A DNA stretch of 11,819 bases from Larix sibirica (taxonomy: Eukaryota > Streptophyta > Pinopsida > Pinales > Pinaceae), in the NCBI GenBank assembly GCA_004151065.3, contig NWUY0300007912.1, positions 128,752-140,570 of the forward strand. Direction: 5' to 3'. Of the stretch, positions 1 to 7,134 are shown piece after piece (position 1 is the stretch's first letter; the number at the start of each line of letters is the position of its first letter). The notes below the pieces were generated by a model that saw nothing but the letters and a program-made list of their open reading frames with translations, was not told the DNA's origin and did no database searches. A program made the position numbers and the translations under genes.

Positions 1-518
1 ATAATGTGATAGTTAACTTACTTTGAATGTGGTAGAGGTCCGTATAGATCCAATGCTGGGTAGCAAAGGAGCTTTCCAAGTTGAAATTCTCTTCGGACCA
101 CAACACGACTAGCCCGCCAGAGGATCCTCTGTCACTAACTACATTTCCAGTATTCTTCTTCCATTTGGATCTACTTATAGCTAGGAGAATTTCCTCTTCT
201 ATTTTGGTCTCTTAGAGCATGAGGATATTTGTTGCTTCAATTTTGAGGAGGTCTTTTACTGCTTCAGCTTTCGAAGGGTTCCCCAGTCCTCTGCAATTCC
301 AAGAGACCAGATTCATTATTTACTATTTGATGGTGGTGGACCGCCTTAAGGGGTCCTATATCTGGTATTTCTCCTATAGGCCATGTCCATGGTTCCATGA
401 CTTCCTTGCATCTTATGTTTTTTAGCTTCCTCTTCTCTTATTTATTTGTTGGATTTCCTCCCAGCTATCTTTGAGGATCTCTTTGAGAAGTCTTCCTTTG
501 GGGAGGAAACCACCTCCG
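1..518 (-). pseudogene. L1-like LINE fragment, copy A: ORF1 tail and start of ORF2 endonuclease (partial, off left edge)
   Basis: This segment aligns base for base with 1154-1671 at a constant offset of 1153, with about 30 substitutions and no net indel. Read on the minus strand it holds the last codons of ORF1 (ending RKSNK-stop at 444-442) and then the start of ORF2 at ATG 316-314. ORF2 opens with MNLVSWNCRGLGNPSK, the signature N-terminus of the apurinic-type endonuclease of plant L1 elements. Codon 35 is TAA (214-212), where the family has Gln just before the catalytic Glu; that Glu (ETK) is present in this copy. The coding sequence leaves the window at base 1. The segment is non-functional as it stands. 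Identification as LINE endonuclease is firm; whether it is part of the same insertion as copy B is not. Confidence 0.85.
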
Positions 519-519
519 N
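519..519. other. Ambiguous base (N) at the junction of the two LINE segments
   Basis: A single N lies exactly where sequence matching the ORF2 linker (520 onward) meets sequence matching the ORF1 tail (518 downward). It may mark an assembly join or a low-quality base at a true rearrangement breakpoint. Confidence 0.9.
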
Positions 520-1469
520 GAAAGAAGACAACTCCAAGACAACTTCCTTTCTATGAGAAAGGGGTCCCTTGGTCTCTTTCTTGATCCAGTCTTTTAAAGC
601 CAATTTTGTGTTCTTTAGTTTCTACTCCGATACGTAGCTCGAAGATCTCGTAATAGGAGTGTCCCAAGATTTGATAACTTCCTCTACAAAACCTTCCTGC
701 TTAATCCAGAGTGGATTGAACTTGAAGGGAATTGGTCCAAGGTCTTCCTCATCGTTCAGATGAAGGAGGATAGGTTTGTGATCAGAGGTTAGATTGGGCA
801 TAATTTTTGAAACTATGATTTTCCTTTCGAGGAGGATCGTACTCTGGGTTAAGAAGCGGTCAAGGCGAGCTGCAATGTGGTGAGGTCCCATCCTATTGTT
901 TGACCATGTGTAATTTCCCCTCTTGGGCTTTATGTCCACCAAATCCCATTGCTGCATCAGGTCTTCAATCAGATGAAGCATGGGATCTCTACCATTATTA
1001 CCCCCTTTTTTTCCTTTGGGTTCATAACTAAGTTAAAATCCCCCGCTAGAATAATATTCCGAGGTTTATAAATCTCCAGGAAGTCTGGTAGGGTTTCCCA
1101 ACAGTCTTCTTTTTTTTTTTTATCTGCATAGTGGACAGGGACATATAAATTGAATAATGCGATAGTTAACTTACTTTGAATGTGGTAGAGGTCCATATAG
1201 ATCCAATGTTGGGTAGCAAAGGAGCTTTCCAAGTTGAAATTCTCTTCGGACCACAACGTGGCTAGCTCGCCAGAGGATCCTCTGGCACTAACTTCCTTTC
1301 CAGTATTCTTCTTCCATTTGGATCTACTTATAGCTAGGAGAGTTTCCTCTTCTATTTTGGTATCTTGGAGTGTGAGGATATCTGTTGCTTCAATATTGAG
1401 GAGGTATTTTACTACTTCGGTTTTCGAAGGGTTCCCCAGTCCTCTGCAATTCTAAGAGACCAAATTCAT
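520..1469 (-). pseudogene. L1-like LINE ORF2 endonuclease domain, copy B (broken, no RT)
   Basis: Start ATG is 1469-1467. The minus-strand product is the exonuclease-endonuclease-phosphatase-type nuclease that nicks target DNA for LINE insertion. Visible motifs are NCRGLGNPSK near the start, GDFN (1043-1032), a Y-T-W block, a LDRFL block and SDH (786-778). Lesions: codon 6 is TAG (1454-1452) where the other copy has TGG; the catalytic Glu of the Q-E-T-K motif is Asp here (1364-1362); the frame shifts at the C5T7 run 1001-1012; and a TAG lies at 624-622 where a Gln would be expected. After that stop the frame stays open (KLKNTKLALKDWIKKE) to the N at 519, where LINE sequence jumps back to an ORF1 tail. 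The reverse transcriptase that should follow is absent. Family assignment is secure from the motif order. Confidence 0.88.
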
Positions 1470-2750
1470 TACTTACTATTTGATGGTGGTGGACAGCCTT
1501 TAGGGGTCCTATATATGATATTTCTCCAATAGGCCATGTCCATGGTTCCCTGACTTCCTTGCATCTTATGTTTTTCAGCTTCCTCTTCTCTTATTTATTT
1601 GTTGGATTTCCTCCCAGCTATCTTTGAGGATCTCTTTGAGAAGTCTTCCTTTGGGGAGGAAACCACCTCCGAAGGTTTTCTTTTTATCATTTCAGCATAT
1701 GAAGGTGAAGAAGTTACCTCTTTATGTGGGGTCGATTGTTTTTCCTCGCCTTCTTCTTGTAGCTCTCCCTCTTCCTTTTCTTCGTGGGCCACCTGTTCGT
1801 CCGGAGTGCTTAGGATTTCAAAATGATTTCGTGAAAATTCTTCCCTAGGGTTAGCATTTTCCAAATGTTCTTTCTTTGTTGTGTGGTTTGTTGTCCCAAT
1901 AAGGTTTTATTTCCCTTTTGAATTAGAAGTATATTTTATCATTGCCTGCCTCTTAACTTGTTTCCGTTGTTCTCCTTTGAGTTTTTCTGGTTATTCCTCT
2001 ATTTTTTGTTGCAATGGCAAGCAAAATGGCCGTATTCTCGATAGTGTCTGCACTTGAAGGGAATCTGTTCATAGTCAAGCTCCTGGATGTGGGACCAGTC
2101 TACAACAGTTAGATTTATTGCTTCCGAAAGTCCTATTTCAAGATCTACTTCCACACATATTCGCGCGCAGGTATATTGATCTTTTTTTTCGCCTTGACTA
2201 TATATCTCCCCAATGTAATCCTTATGGCCTCTAAGGATTCTAGGTTCCAACAATGTAAAGGTAGATGGGGTAACCTAACCCAGACAGGAACCGCCGAAGG
2301 AATGTCTTAGGTAGGATCGAAATAAGGGGTCCATTTATTCAAATATAGGCCTTATGGTCCCATGAAATAGGGCCCATTTCGAAAGATGAGGTCCATATCC
2401 ACTACGCTTTCGAATACGAATACAAAGTATCCCTTGCCTACTAGAAAGATTTTGATATCTTCTTCAGTGAGGGGTTTCCAGTTCTGTTGCACCCATGATT
2501 CAATGGATTTTGGGGAAGACCATAACCCAGTAAATTGTCCTATAAGGCCTCTCTCTGAAATATTCAGAGTTGTTCTATAGGGCCTTTCTGTCAGAAGAGC
2601 CACGGTGGGGATCCCTGCAAGTTTTTTAACAAATTTATGTTGTGAGGACGAAGCTTGACGCTTCCCTTGAGTTGTAATCAATCTTTTGAATGCAATTATC
2701 TCTGGAGGAGTTTGTGAAGGAGGAGGATCCGATCCTCCCCCTGGAGCCAT
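1469..2750 (-). pseudogene. L1-like LINE ORF1: DUF4283-like domain plus CCHC zinc knuckle (broken)
   Basis: Start chosen at ATG 2750-2748 (MAPGGGSDPPPSQTPPE). ORF1 proteins of plant L1 elements bind element RNA. A DUF4283-like domain covers roughly residues 65-160 (IGQFTGLWSSPKSIESWV, then FVFVFESVVDMD and a V-P-V-W-V-R-L-P block). It is interrupted by TAA at 2354-2352 and 2309-2307. The frame shifts at an 8-A run (2189-2182) and continues as ICVEVDLEIGLSEAINLTV to a zinc knuckle at 2052-2011, in which the second Cys is Tyr (TAT at 2043-2041). A stop follows the knuckle, another frameshift lies about 1925-2000, and the acidic tail (EEKEEGELQEEGEEKQ) occupies 1864-1598. TAA at 1597-1595 may be the true end, but the same frame then runs 41 more codons to a TAA (1471-1469) that overlaps the ORF2 ATG by one base. 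Confidence 0.85.
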
Positions 2751-2950
2751 ATCCGGAAGCCATTCAGTCTCGATCTAAGATCCACAATGCCTTGTTGTCT
2801 GCAATCGTCGGTCTAAGTTGAGTCTGCAGATCTGCGGTCCCTGGAGGAACCGGGATCTCCCTCGGGAGAAGCCCTAGCGAAGGCACTAGAGCGAGCTCTC
2901 GTGGATGCAAAGCAGGCTTGTCGCTTACCGATCTGTCTGAATCTCTAATT
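2751..2950 (-). promoter_or_regulatory. LINE 5' leader (5' UTR), GC-rich
   Basis: Upstream of ORF1 on the minus strand lies a stretch visibly richer in G and C than its surroundings, ending at about 2950 where sequence shared with the gypsy LTR begins. Position, composition and that abrupt boundary fit the 5' UTR and internal promoter of the LINE. The exact 5' end is inferred from where similarity to 9365-9600 stops. A 94-codon open frame here (3048-2764) has no recognisable features and spans the LINE/LTR boundary. Confidence 0.55.
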
Positions 2951-3225
2951 GTTCCTTTTAGGATTTTTGGCACTATGATAAAAATATAGTTTTGGTGTCT
3001 TGTTATGGATATTTTTGAATGACCATAGTTGTGCGCATCTCTTTTCATAGATAAATTACCACCATTCTAACCACTTTTTTTTGTTATTTACATTACATTT
3101 TTTTTAACAATTTAATTATTAATAAAATTTGGTTTTCATTGTAATGTTATGCATTCAACAATGTATGTTGTGTTATCTATCTAATATTATGCTCTTTGGT
3201 TCATTATCAATCCAATTCAAACCAA
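2950..3225 (+). repeat. 5' LTR remnant of the gypsy element (R/U5 part)
   Basis: This stretch aligns with 9375-9655, about 70% identical by eye with small indels. Anchors shared by both copies include ACATCTCTT/GCATCTCTT, CCACTTTGTA-like sequence, the block AATTTGGTTTTCATTG and TGTGTTATCT. An AATAAA hexamer (3121-3126) precedes the conserved TTTGGTTTTCATTG block, as expected for the LTR polyadenylation region. The U3 part is missing: the LINE 5' end replaces it at about 2950. The right edge (about 3225) is set only by the weak primer-binding-site match that follows. Confidence 0.7.
3121..3126 (+). promoter_or_regulatory. LTR polyadenylation signal AATAAA
   Basis: The hexamer AATAAA lies just before a block conserved in both LTR copies. 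The 3' copy has AATAGA at the matching place (9539-9544). Confidence 0.5.
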
Positions 3226-3228
3226 TGA

Positions 3229-3245
3229 TTTATCAAAACACTATG
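3229..3245 (+). other. Possible degenerate primer-binding site of the gypsy element
   Basis: The bases TTATCAAAACACTATG resemble the initiator-Met tRNA primer site common in plant LTR elements (TGGTATCAGAGC) with several changes. The place, just after the shared LTR sequence, is right, but the match alone would not be convincing. Confidence 0.3.
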
Positions 3246-3298
3246 CTCTTTGTTGTTTTTTTATTGATGTCCCCTAAGAGGTTAGGTTACAGGGAGTT

Positions 3299-4715
3299 GT
3301 GCATCAAACTAACCAACTCAATGAAAACTTCCCTCACCAACTTGAGTGGTCTTCCATGGAAGATAAACAAATAAATTTGACAACACAAGAGATCCAATCA
3401 AGTTATTGCTCCATGAAACCCTTGAGTGACAAAAAGCAACAAGATAATGGGCCATTTCACCCAAATCCTTCAACAACTTTGAACAGTGATGGAGGAACCT
3501 TCGACACAATGATTTTAGAGGAATGACACCCTCCAAGCCAGAAGTTAATTTTATTAATAGGCACATGATCTTTGGAGAGATGGCTATATATGCTAGACAA
3601 TTATTTATTGATTCACAACTTTTCTAACAATGACAAGGTTACTTTATTACTTTTGAAATCTCTTCCCCATATCAAAGATTGGCGAGGTACTAATTGGGTG
3701 GAACATTCTAAAGATTCTAAATTGTATGCAACAGTTTTCGCTAGGGGGTAATTTGTCGATGTCTTCAAGGAGGAGTATTTCCCTATTGGAAACTATAAAG
3801 TCTAGTGCACAAAATGGACAACCTTGCATCAACACAAAGAACATATTGTATCAAAGTATACTAACACCTTTCACAACCTTTGTATAAACCTACATATTAG
3901 GGACTCTAAATGACACTTGGTTCTAAGACACTAGAATCTCCTATACAAATACATCCAAATAGAATTGGATTTTATGGAAATCTTTAATTTGGGTGTTGCT
4001 TACCATCACGTTGTCAATATTGAGAAAAGAAAATGGACAAAGGGGTAAGAAATAGTTTGGGGCCAAAAATCAGACTTGGTCAAGTGACTTTATTCGTATT
4101 CATTATGTATTTTCTTACCTATAATATATGATCTCATGTAACAAAGTATATTTATTGTTCCTTGAGAGAGGAACGAAGTTACTTTATTCTACCCTAAGAG
4201 AGGAATACTATATGAAAAGGTCCACAGGTGACGTAAAGAATCTCATCCCAATAGTTAGCAATGTAAGGATATGTGTACCAACCTACTAGATATAAAGAGA
4301 TGCCCACTAACCCAAGATCTAACAAGTAAACAACCCAATAAGGTCGATATTGATAAACCCAACCTTGGGCAATAAGTGGTCTAACCTATCCTGGGGTGTC
4401 CCTAACTCTCAAAACCAAGGACCGAGTAAAGATAACCAACCCCAAGACAACTAGTGTAAACCACATGCAAAGAAGAAGAATGAGAAGTTGAAGAAGGCCA
4501 TAGGAAAGTGGTGTGACACCAACAAAAATCCTTGGTACAATAATGATGAATTCCATAACAGAGAGTCATTATTGACCAAATTGAAAGCCTCAAACTCCAA
4601 TTCATCTCTAATGCCATGAGATTCCATGGATAGGGGGAAACATATCATTAACACAAAAGCCAATGTTAATCTTGTCGTCACAAAAATCCAACCAAAAGGA
4701 TCCCAATGAAGGTGA
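3299..4715 (+). pseudogene. Gypsy gag remnant (capsid region and knuckle)
   Basis: Gag forms the particle in which reverse transcription occurs. Recognisable pieces, in several frames, are GPFHPNPSTTLNSDGG (from 3449), TPSKPEVNF (about 3528), NYLLIHNFSNNDKVT with LLLKSLPHIKDW (about 3598-3683), and a long capsid stretch from 3758 to about 4035 that includes EEYFPIGNY, KWTTLHQHKEHI, YTNTFHNL and YIQIELDFMEI. That last frame is interrupted by stops at 3803, 3911 and 3932. After an unmatched stretch (about 4075-4335) gag resumes with PNSQNQGPSKDNQPQDN (about 4400) and a single-knuckle region, GKWCDTNKNPW. There the first Cys (4512) remains, but the other ligand positions are Asn, Tyr and Phe. 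Minus-strand open frames in the stretch are shadows. Confidence 0.8.
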
Positions 4716-4734
4716 GTGTCAATTCCACTCATAG

Positions 4735-5335
4735 ATGTGGGTGAAGGGGACCTTGCTATATTTCATTGTCGACAATGATAACAAAAAGAATTTAACATTA
4801 GCGGAGGTTGTCGGGGAAATTAAGTTTCTAATGATGCAACACCCATAACCATACACCATAGGTTGACTGAGACAAGGACAAGACACCCACATCAGTCAAC
4901 ATTGTCACATGTAATACAATATCAAGCCCTTAAAAGATGAGGTGTTGTGTGACATTATCCACCTTGAAGTTTTTTATGTTTATTTAAGATAACCATGCAT
5001 GTGGAAGCATAATGTTGCTTACCAATTCATGTATTACAATGCCATTGTCTCCTTGGGAGATTCGCTCTATGAGATACTAGAAGTAGCTCCAACTATCCCA
5101 ATCTCTCTAATCATTGCTAAGAAGTGTAGGAAGATACTCTCTTAGACTAGTAGATTTGTTCTCTCCATGGTTGTGTTAAAAGGAACAACGAAAATCACCA
5201 ATGTTTCCAAGGCCTCTACGATGGGTCCCTCCATGCAACAAAGTTAGGTAGATCAATTGGTGGAAGAATACATAGGCACCTTCACTTAAAGCTACAAGAG
5301 TACCTCTACCCTCCTAGGTAAGCATCAAAATGATT
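4735..5335 (+). pseudogene. Gypsy aspartic protease and linker to RT (inactive)
   Basis: From ATG 4735 one frame can be followed for more than 500 bases (MWVKGTLLYFIVD at the start). The retroviral-type protease motif expected as D-S/T-G appears as Asp-Asn-Asp (4771-4779), so the flap-dimer active site is lost. Downstream pieces in the same frame include PYTIG, LRQGQDTHISQHC, YNIKPLKDEVLCDI, APTIPISLIIAKKCRKIL and VDQLVEEYIGTF, typical of the protease-RT spacer in plant gypsy polyproteins. In-frame stops lie at about 4849, 4867, 4921 and 5143. The region is recognisable by the order of conserved blocks rather than by an intact reading frame. Confidence 0.8.
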
Positions 5336-5711
5336 TCATACTGGATTCCCCTCTACCTAATGGTCCTGTATATAAAAGCACTCTTCTGAAGAATAAGTAA
5401 ATCAAACCCTATATTCAAGAGTTGATACAAAAAACCCACATTTAGCCAAGCTCCTCGTGCTATGAGACCCTATCATGTTGATTCAAAAGAAGGACAAGAC
5501 ATGGCAACTCAATGTGGGGTACCCCAAACTAATTATTTACTAATCAAATAAAATATGCCAAGTTTTTTAGCAAGATTAATCTTAAGTCAAGGTATTACAA
5601 AGTGCCAATCAAACTAACAAATGTGTACAAGACAATCTTGAAGTCTAAAGAAGGTCTCCTTTAGTGGTTGCTCATGCCATTTGTCTTGACTAATGCACCA
5701 TTGCTGTTGAT

Positions 5712-5935
5712 AAGGATAATGGAAATTAACCTTGAGGGTTAGCTAAAGCGATCATGAGTTAAACATGAGACATCTTCCCTGGAGTTGGGAAGGTCACATG
5801 ATCGACTCTCTTGATCCCCTCATGGTTAGGCTCCATAATTAGGGCTTATGGTTTACCCTATTTACCATCTATGAACCATGGGGAAGTACACAAAGGGTTT
5901 CCATGAGGTTGTTCCTTCTAAAAAAAGGATGATGG
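5712..5935 (+). mobile_element. SINE-like insertion with 11-bp target-site duplication
   Basis: Bases 5723-5924 split the RT coding sequence exactly where codons for Arg-Met-Met are expected. They are bounded by AAGGATAATGG (5712-5722) and AAGGATGATGG (5925-5935), an 11-bp direct repeat with one mismatch; both copies fit the RT frame, as a target-site duplication should. The insert is about 202 bp, less AT-rich than its flanks, and ends in an A run (5921-5926). Near its 5' end TTAGCTAAAGCG (5739-5750) resembles a Pol III box A, and TGATCGACTCT (5799-5809) resembles a box B (GGTTCGANTCY). The box spacing is longer than in a tRNA. A tRNA-derived SINE on the plus strand fits best. It is not a functional tRNA gene and encodes no protein. 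Confidence 0.65.
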
Positions 5936-6001
5936 GTGATATTTTGTAACCATTCACCAATTCTTTCGTGCTTGCATACCTAGTTCACATCCCCATCTTC
6001 A

Positions 6002-6003
6002 NN
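6002..6003. other. Two ambiguous bases (NN)
   Basis: NN lies immediately after the RT segment coding for IPIF and before the LTR-like insertion. Sequence may be missing here, so the left boundary of that insertion is unreliable. Confidence 0.9.
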
Positions 6004-6032
6004 AATAATGTTTTGAGAAATAAGTTGAAAAT

Positions 6033-6070
6033 ATTAGACCAAAAATCAAATTTCAAATAATTGGTCTAAT
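6033..6070. repeat. 10-bp perfect inverted repeat
   Basis: ATTAGACCAA (6033-6042) and TTGGTCTAAT (6061-6070) are exact reverse complements around an 18-base loop, near the left end of the LTR-like insertion. With one mismatch the arms extend a few more A/T pairs. Confidence 0.7.
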
Positions 6071-6190
6071 TTTTATTGCAAATAGTGTAAGAGTGCATTT
6101 TTAAAGTTCGAAAAGCAAAAGGACAACATGGTGTGGGTTTTTTGGGGTTATTGAAATGCATCATGGAGCATTTAATATTTTTTCTAATTA

Positions 6191-6440
6191 TGGAGCAGCC
6201 TTTTCAGTTACATGGAATAGCCTTTTCAAAGGAAGCAAAAATCATATTTTTGGAAGGATTTAATGTTTTTTCTAATTGTTGGAGCAGCCTTTTCAGTTGC
6301 ATGGCATGGCCTTTTCAAAGGAGGAAAAAATAAGATTTTTGGAATGATTTAATTCTTTCTAATTGTTGGGGCAGCCTTTTCAGTTGTATGGCCATATCTT
6401 TTCAAAGAAGGAAAAAAACAGATTTTTTGAAAGAGTGCAA
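6191..6440 (+). repeat. Tandem repeat, about three units of 87-89 bp
   Basis: Units begin with TGGAGCAGCCTTTTCAGTT at 6191 and 6280, and with TGGGGCAGCCTTTTCAGTT at 6367. Each continues with a CTTTTCAAAG(G/A)A block, a purine-rich stretch and an ATTTTTGGAA/TTTAAT block. The spacing is 89 then 87 bp; the third unit is truncated at about 6440. A partial unit (CATTTAATATTTTTTCTAATTA) precedes the first. No coding role is evident. Confidence 0.85.
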
Positions 6441-6750
6441 AAAGAAAAAAAATGGTATTGACAATTTTTTGAAGGTGATGAAAAAATAGAGAATTTTTTT
6501 TGGGAGTTTGTTGTGCAGAGGGAGTGGAATATCTTCATGAAAAAGATGGAAGCCATTGTTATTGCATGTCTGAAGGTATTTTGACAGCAGTTGAATACAA
6601 GAATCCATTGTTGAAGACTAGAATAGTTTGTAGATTGAAGGTTACAAGTTGCAAATTGCATATTAAACTTTGCACTTGAAGGAGAAGGAGTTGCTTTTAT
6701 TATTGCTTATCATTGTAGCCTATTTGTATTGCTTATTATCAGTCCTAGAG

Positions 6751-6759
6751 ACTATATAA
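6751..6759 (+). promoter_or_regulatory. TATA-like box in the LTR-like insertion
   Basis: CTATATAAT lies about 145 bp before the proposed right end of the insertion, a plausible place for the core promoter of an LTR. There is no other support. Confidence 0.35.
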
Positions 6760-7134
6760 TCTAATTTAATCATATTTATTCAAGTTTGTAAGCATTTTGT
6801 GCAAGTTCGGAATATAAGATATTTCCTCATAGTTGTATATTTTTGCATTCAAATTTATGTTGTTTGTGTTGTGAGTTTTTGAGAGAGGGTTTTGTTCAAA
6901 CCCATCTTGTATTAGAACACAAGCTATACACAGACCTAAAGAAGTGTTCATTTGGCATGTAGATAATTCAATATCTAGGGTACATTGTGGATGATTGTGA
7001 TGTGAATGTGGATCCAACAAAGATCCAGGCAATCTATGACTTGTTGACTTTGGAGACACAAACAAAGCTATATAGCTCCTTAAGCCTTGCCAACTTTCAC
7101 TATAGGTTCATATTGGGGTTCTCCCATATTCTTG

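Larger units (their letters stand above)
5991..6914 (+). mobile_element. About 900-bp LTR-like (probably solo LTR) insertion in gypsy RT
   Basis: Gypsy coding similarity stops at about 6000 and returns at about 6905. The intervening sequence has no coding signal. It starts near TGTTTTGAG (6009) and could end with CAAACCCA (6897-6904), giving TG...CA ends. CCCATCTT occurs at both borders (5992-5999 and 6901-6908), and part of it could be a target-site duplication, although the two Ns at 6002-6003 blur the left edge. A TATA-like CTATATAAT (6751-6759) in the right-hand part is in a sensible place for an LTR promoter. The interior holds an 88-bp tandem repeat (6191-6440). I call it LTR-like from size, ends and promoter position only; no paired LTR or coding interior is present, and a non-autonomous DNA transposon is not excluded. 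Confidence 0.5.
5341..7130 (+). pseudogene. Gypsy reverse transcriptase, interrupted by two insertions
   Basis: The RT copies element RNA into DNA. It begins with SPLPNGPVYKSTLL (about 5346) and continues with QELIQK, PSSS and KKDKTWQLN. The palm follows: YAKFFSKINLKSRYYKVPI (about 5554-5610), KSKEGLL-stop-WLLMPF and LTNAPLLLIRIM up to 5722. The first catalytic Asp is Asn (5578-5580). After the SINE-like insert the frame resumes at 5925 (MMGDIL, then PFTNSFVLAYLVHIPIF); the YxDD box is YLVH (5977-5988), so both remaining catalytic Asp are gone. After the second insert RT resumes at about 6905 with HKLYTDLKKCSFGM, a stop, then IIQYLGYIVDD, VDPTKIQAI and LANFHYRFILGFSHI, the connection region. 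About 15-20 codons normally between the YxDD segment and HKLY are missing. Confidence 0.88.

Noticed and set aside
219-425. Short plus-strand open frames over the LINE (such as 219-425, 1234-1455, 1599-1826, 1624-1848, 2386-2580)
   Set aside because: They are antisense shadows of the LINE ORF1/ORF2 reading on the minus strand.
2764-3048. 94-codon minus-strand open frame upstream of LINE ORF1
   Set aside because: It spans the LINE leader and the gypsy LTR boundary, has no recognisable domain, and ORF1 has its own start at 2750. It is chance openness in a GC-rich leader.
3318-4732. Minus-strand open frames across gag (3566-3318, 3844-3647, 4617-4402, 4732-4451)
   Set aside because: Plus-strand translation gives conserved gag blocks across the same bases, so these are shadows.
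5739-5809. Functional tRNA gene from the box A-like and box B-like sequences
   Set aside because: The boxes are degenerate and too far apart, no cloverleaf is apparent, and the stretch lies within a flanked insertion. A SINE 5' region fits better.
6191-6440. CRISPR-like array
   Set aside because: Units are contiguous, diverged tandem copies of 87-89 bp with no repeat-spacer alternation, and the setting is plant retrotransposon DNA.
6133-6661. Open frames within the 88-bp tandem repeat (6133-6333 plus, 6661-6380 minus)
   Set aside because: They arise because the repeat unit lacks stops in some frames; composition is low-complexity and no domain is seen.
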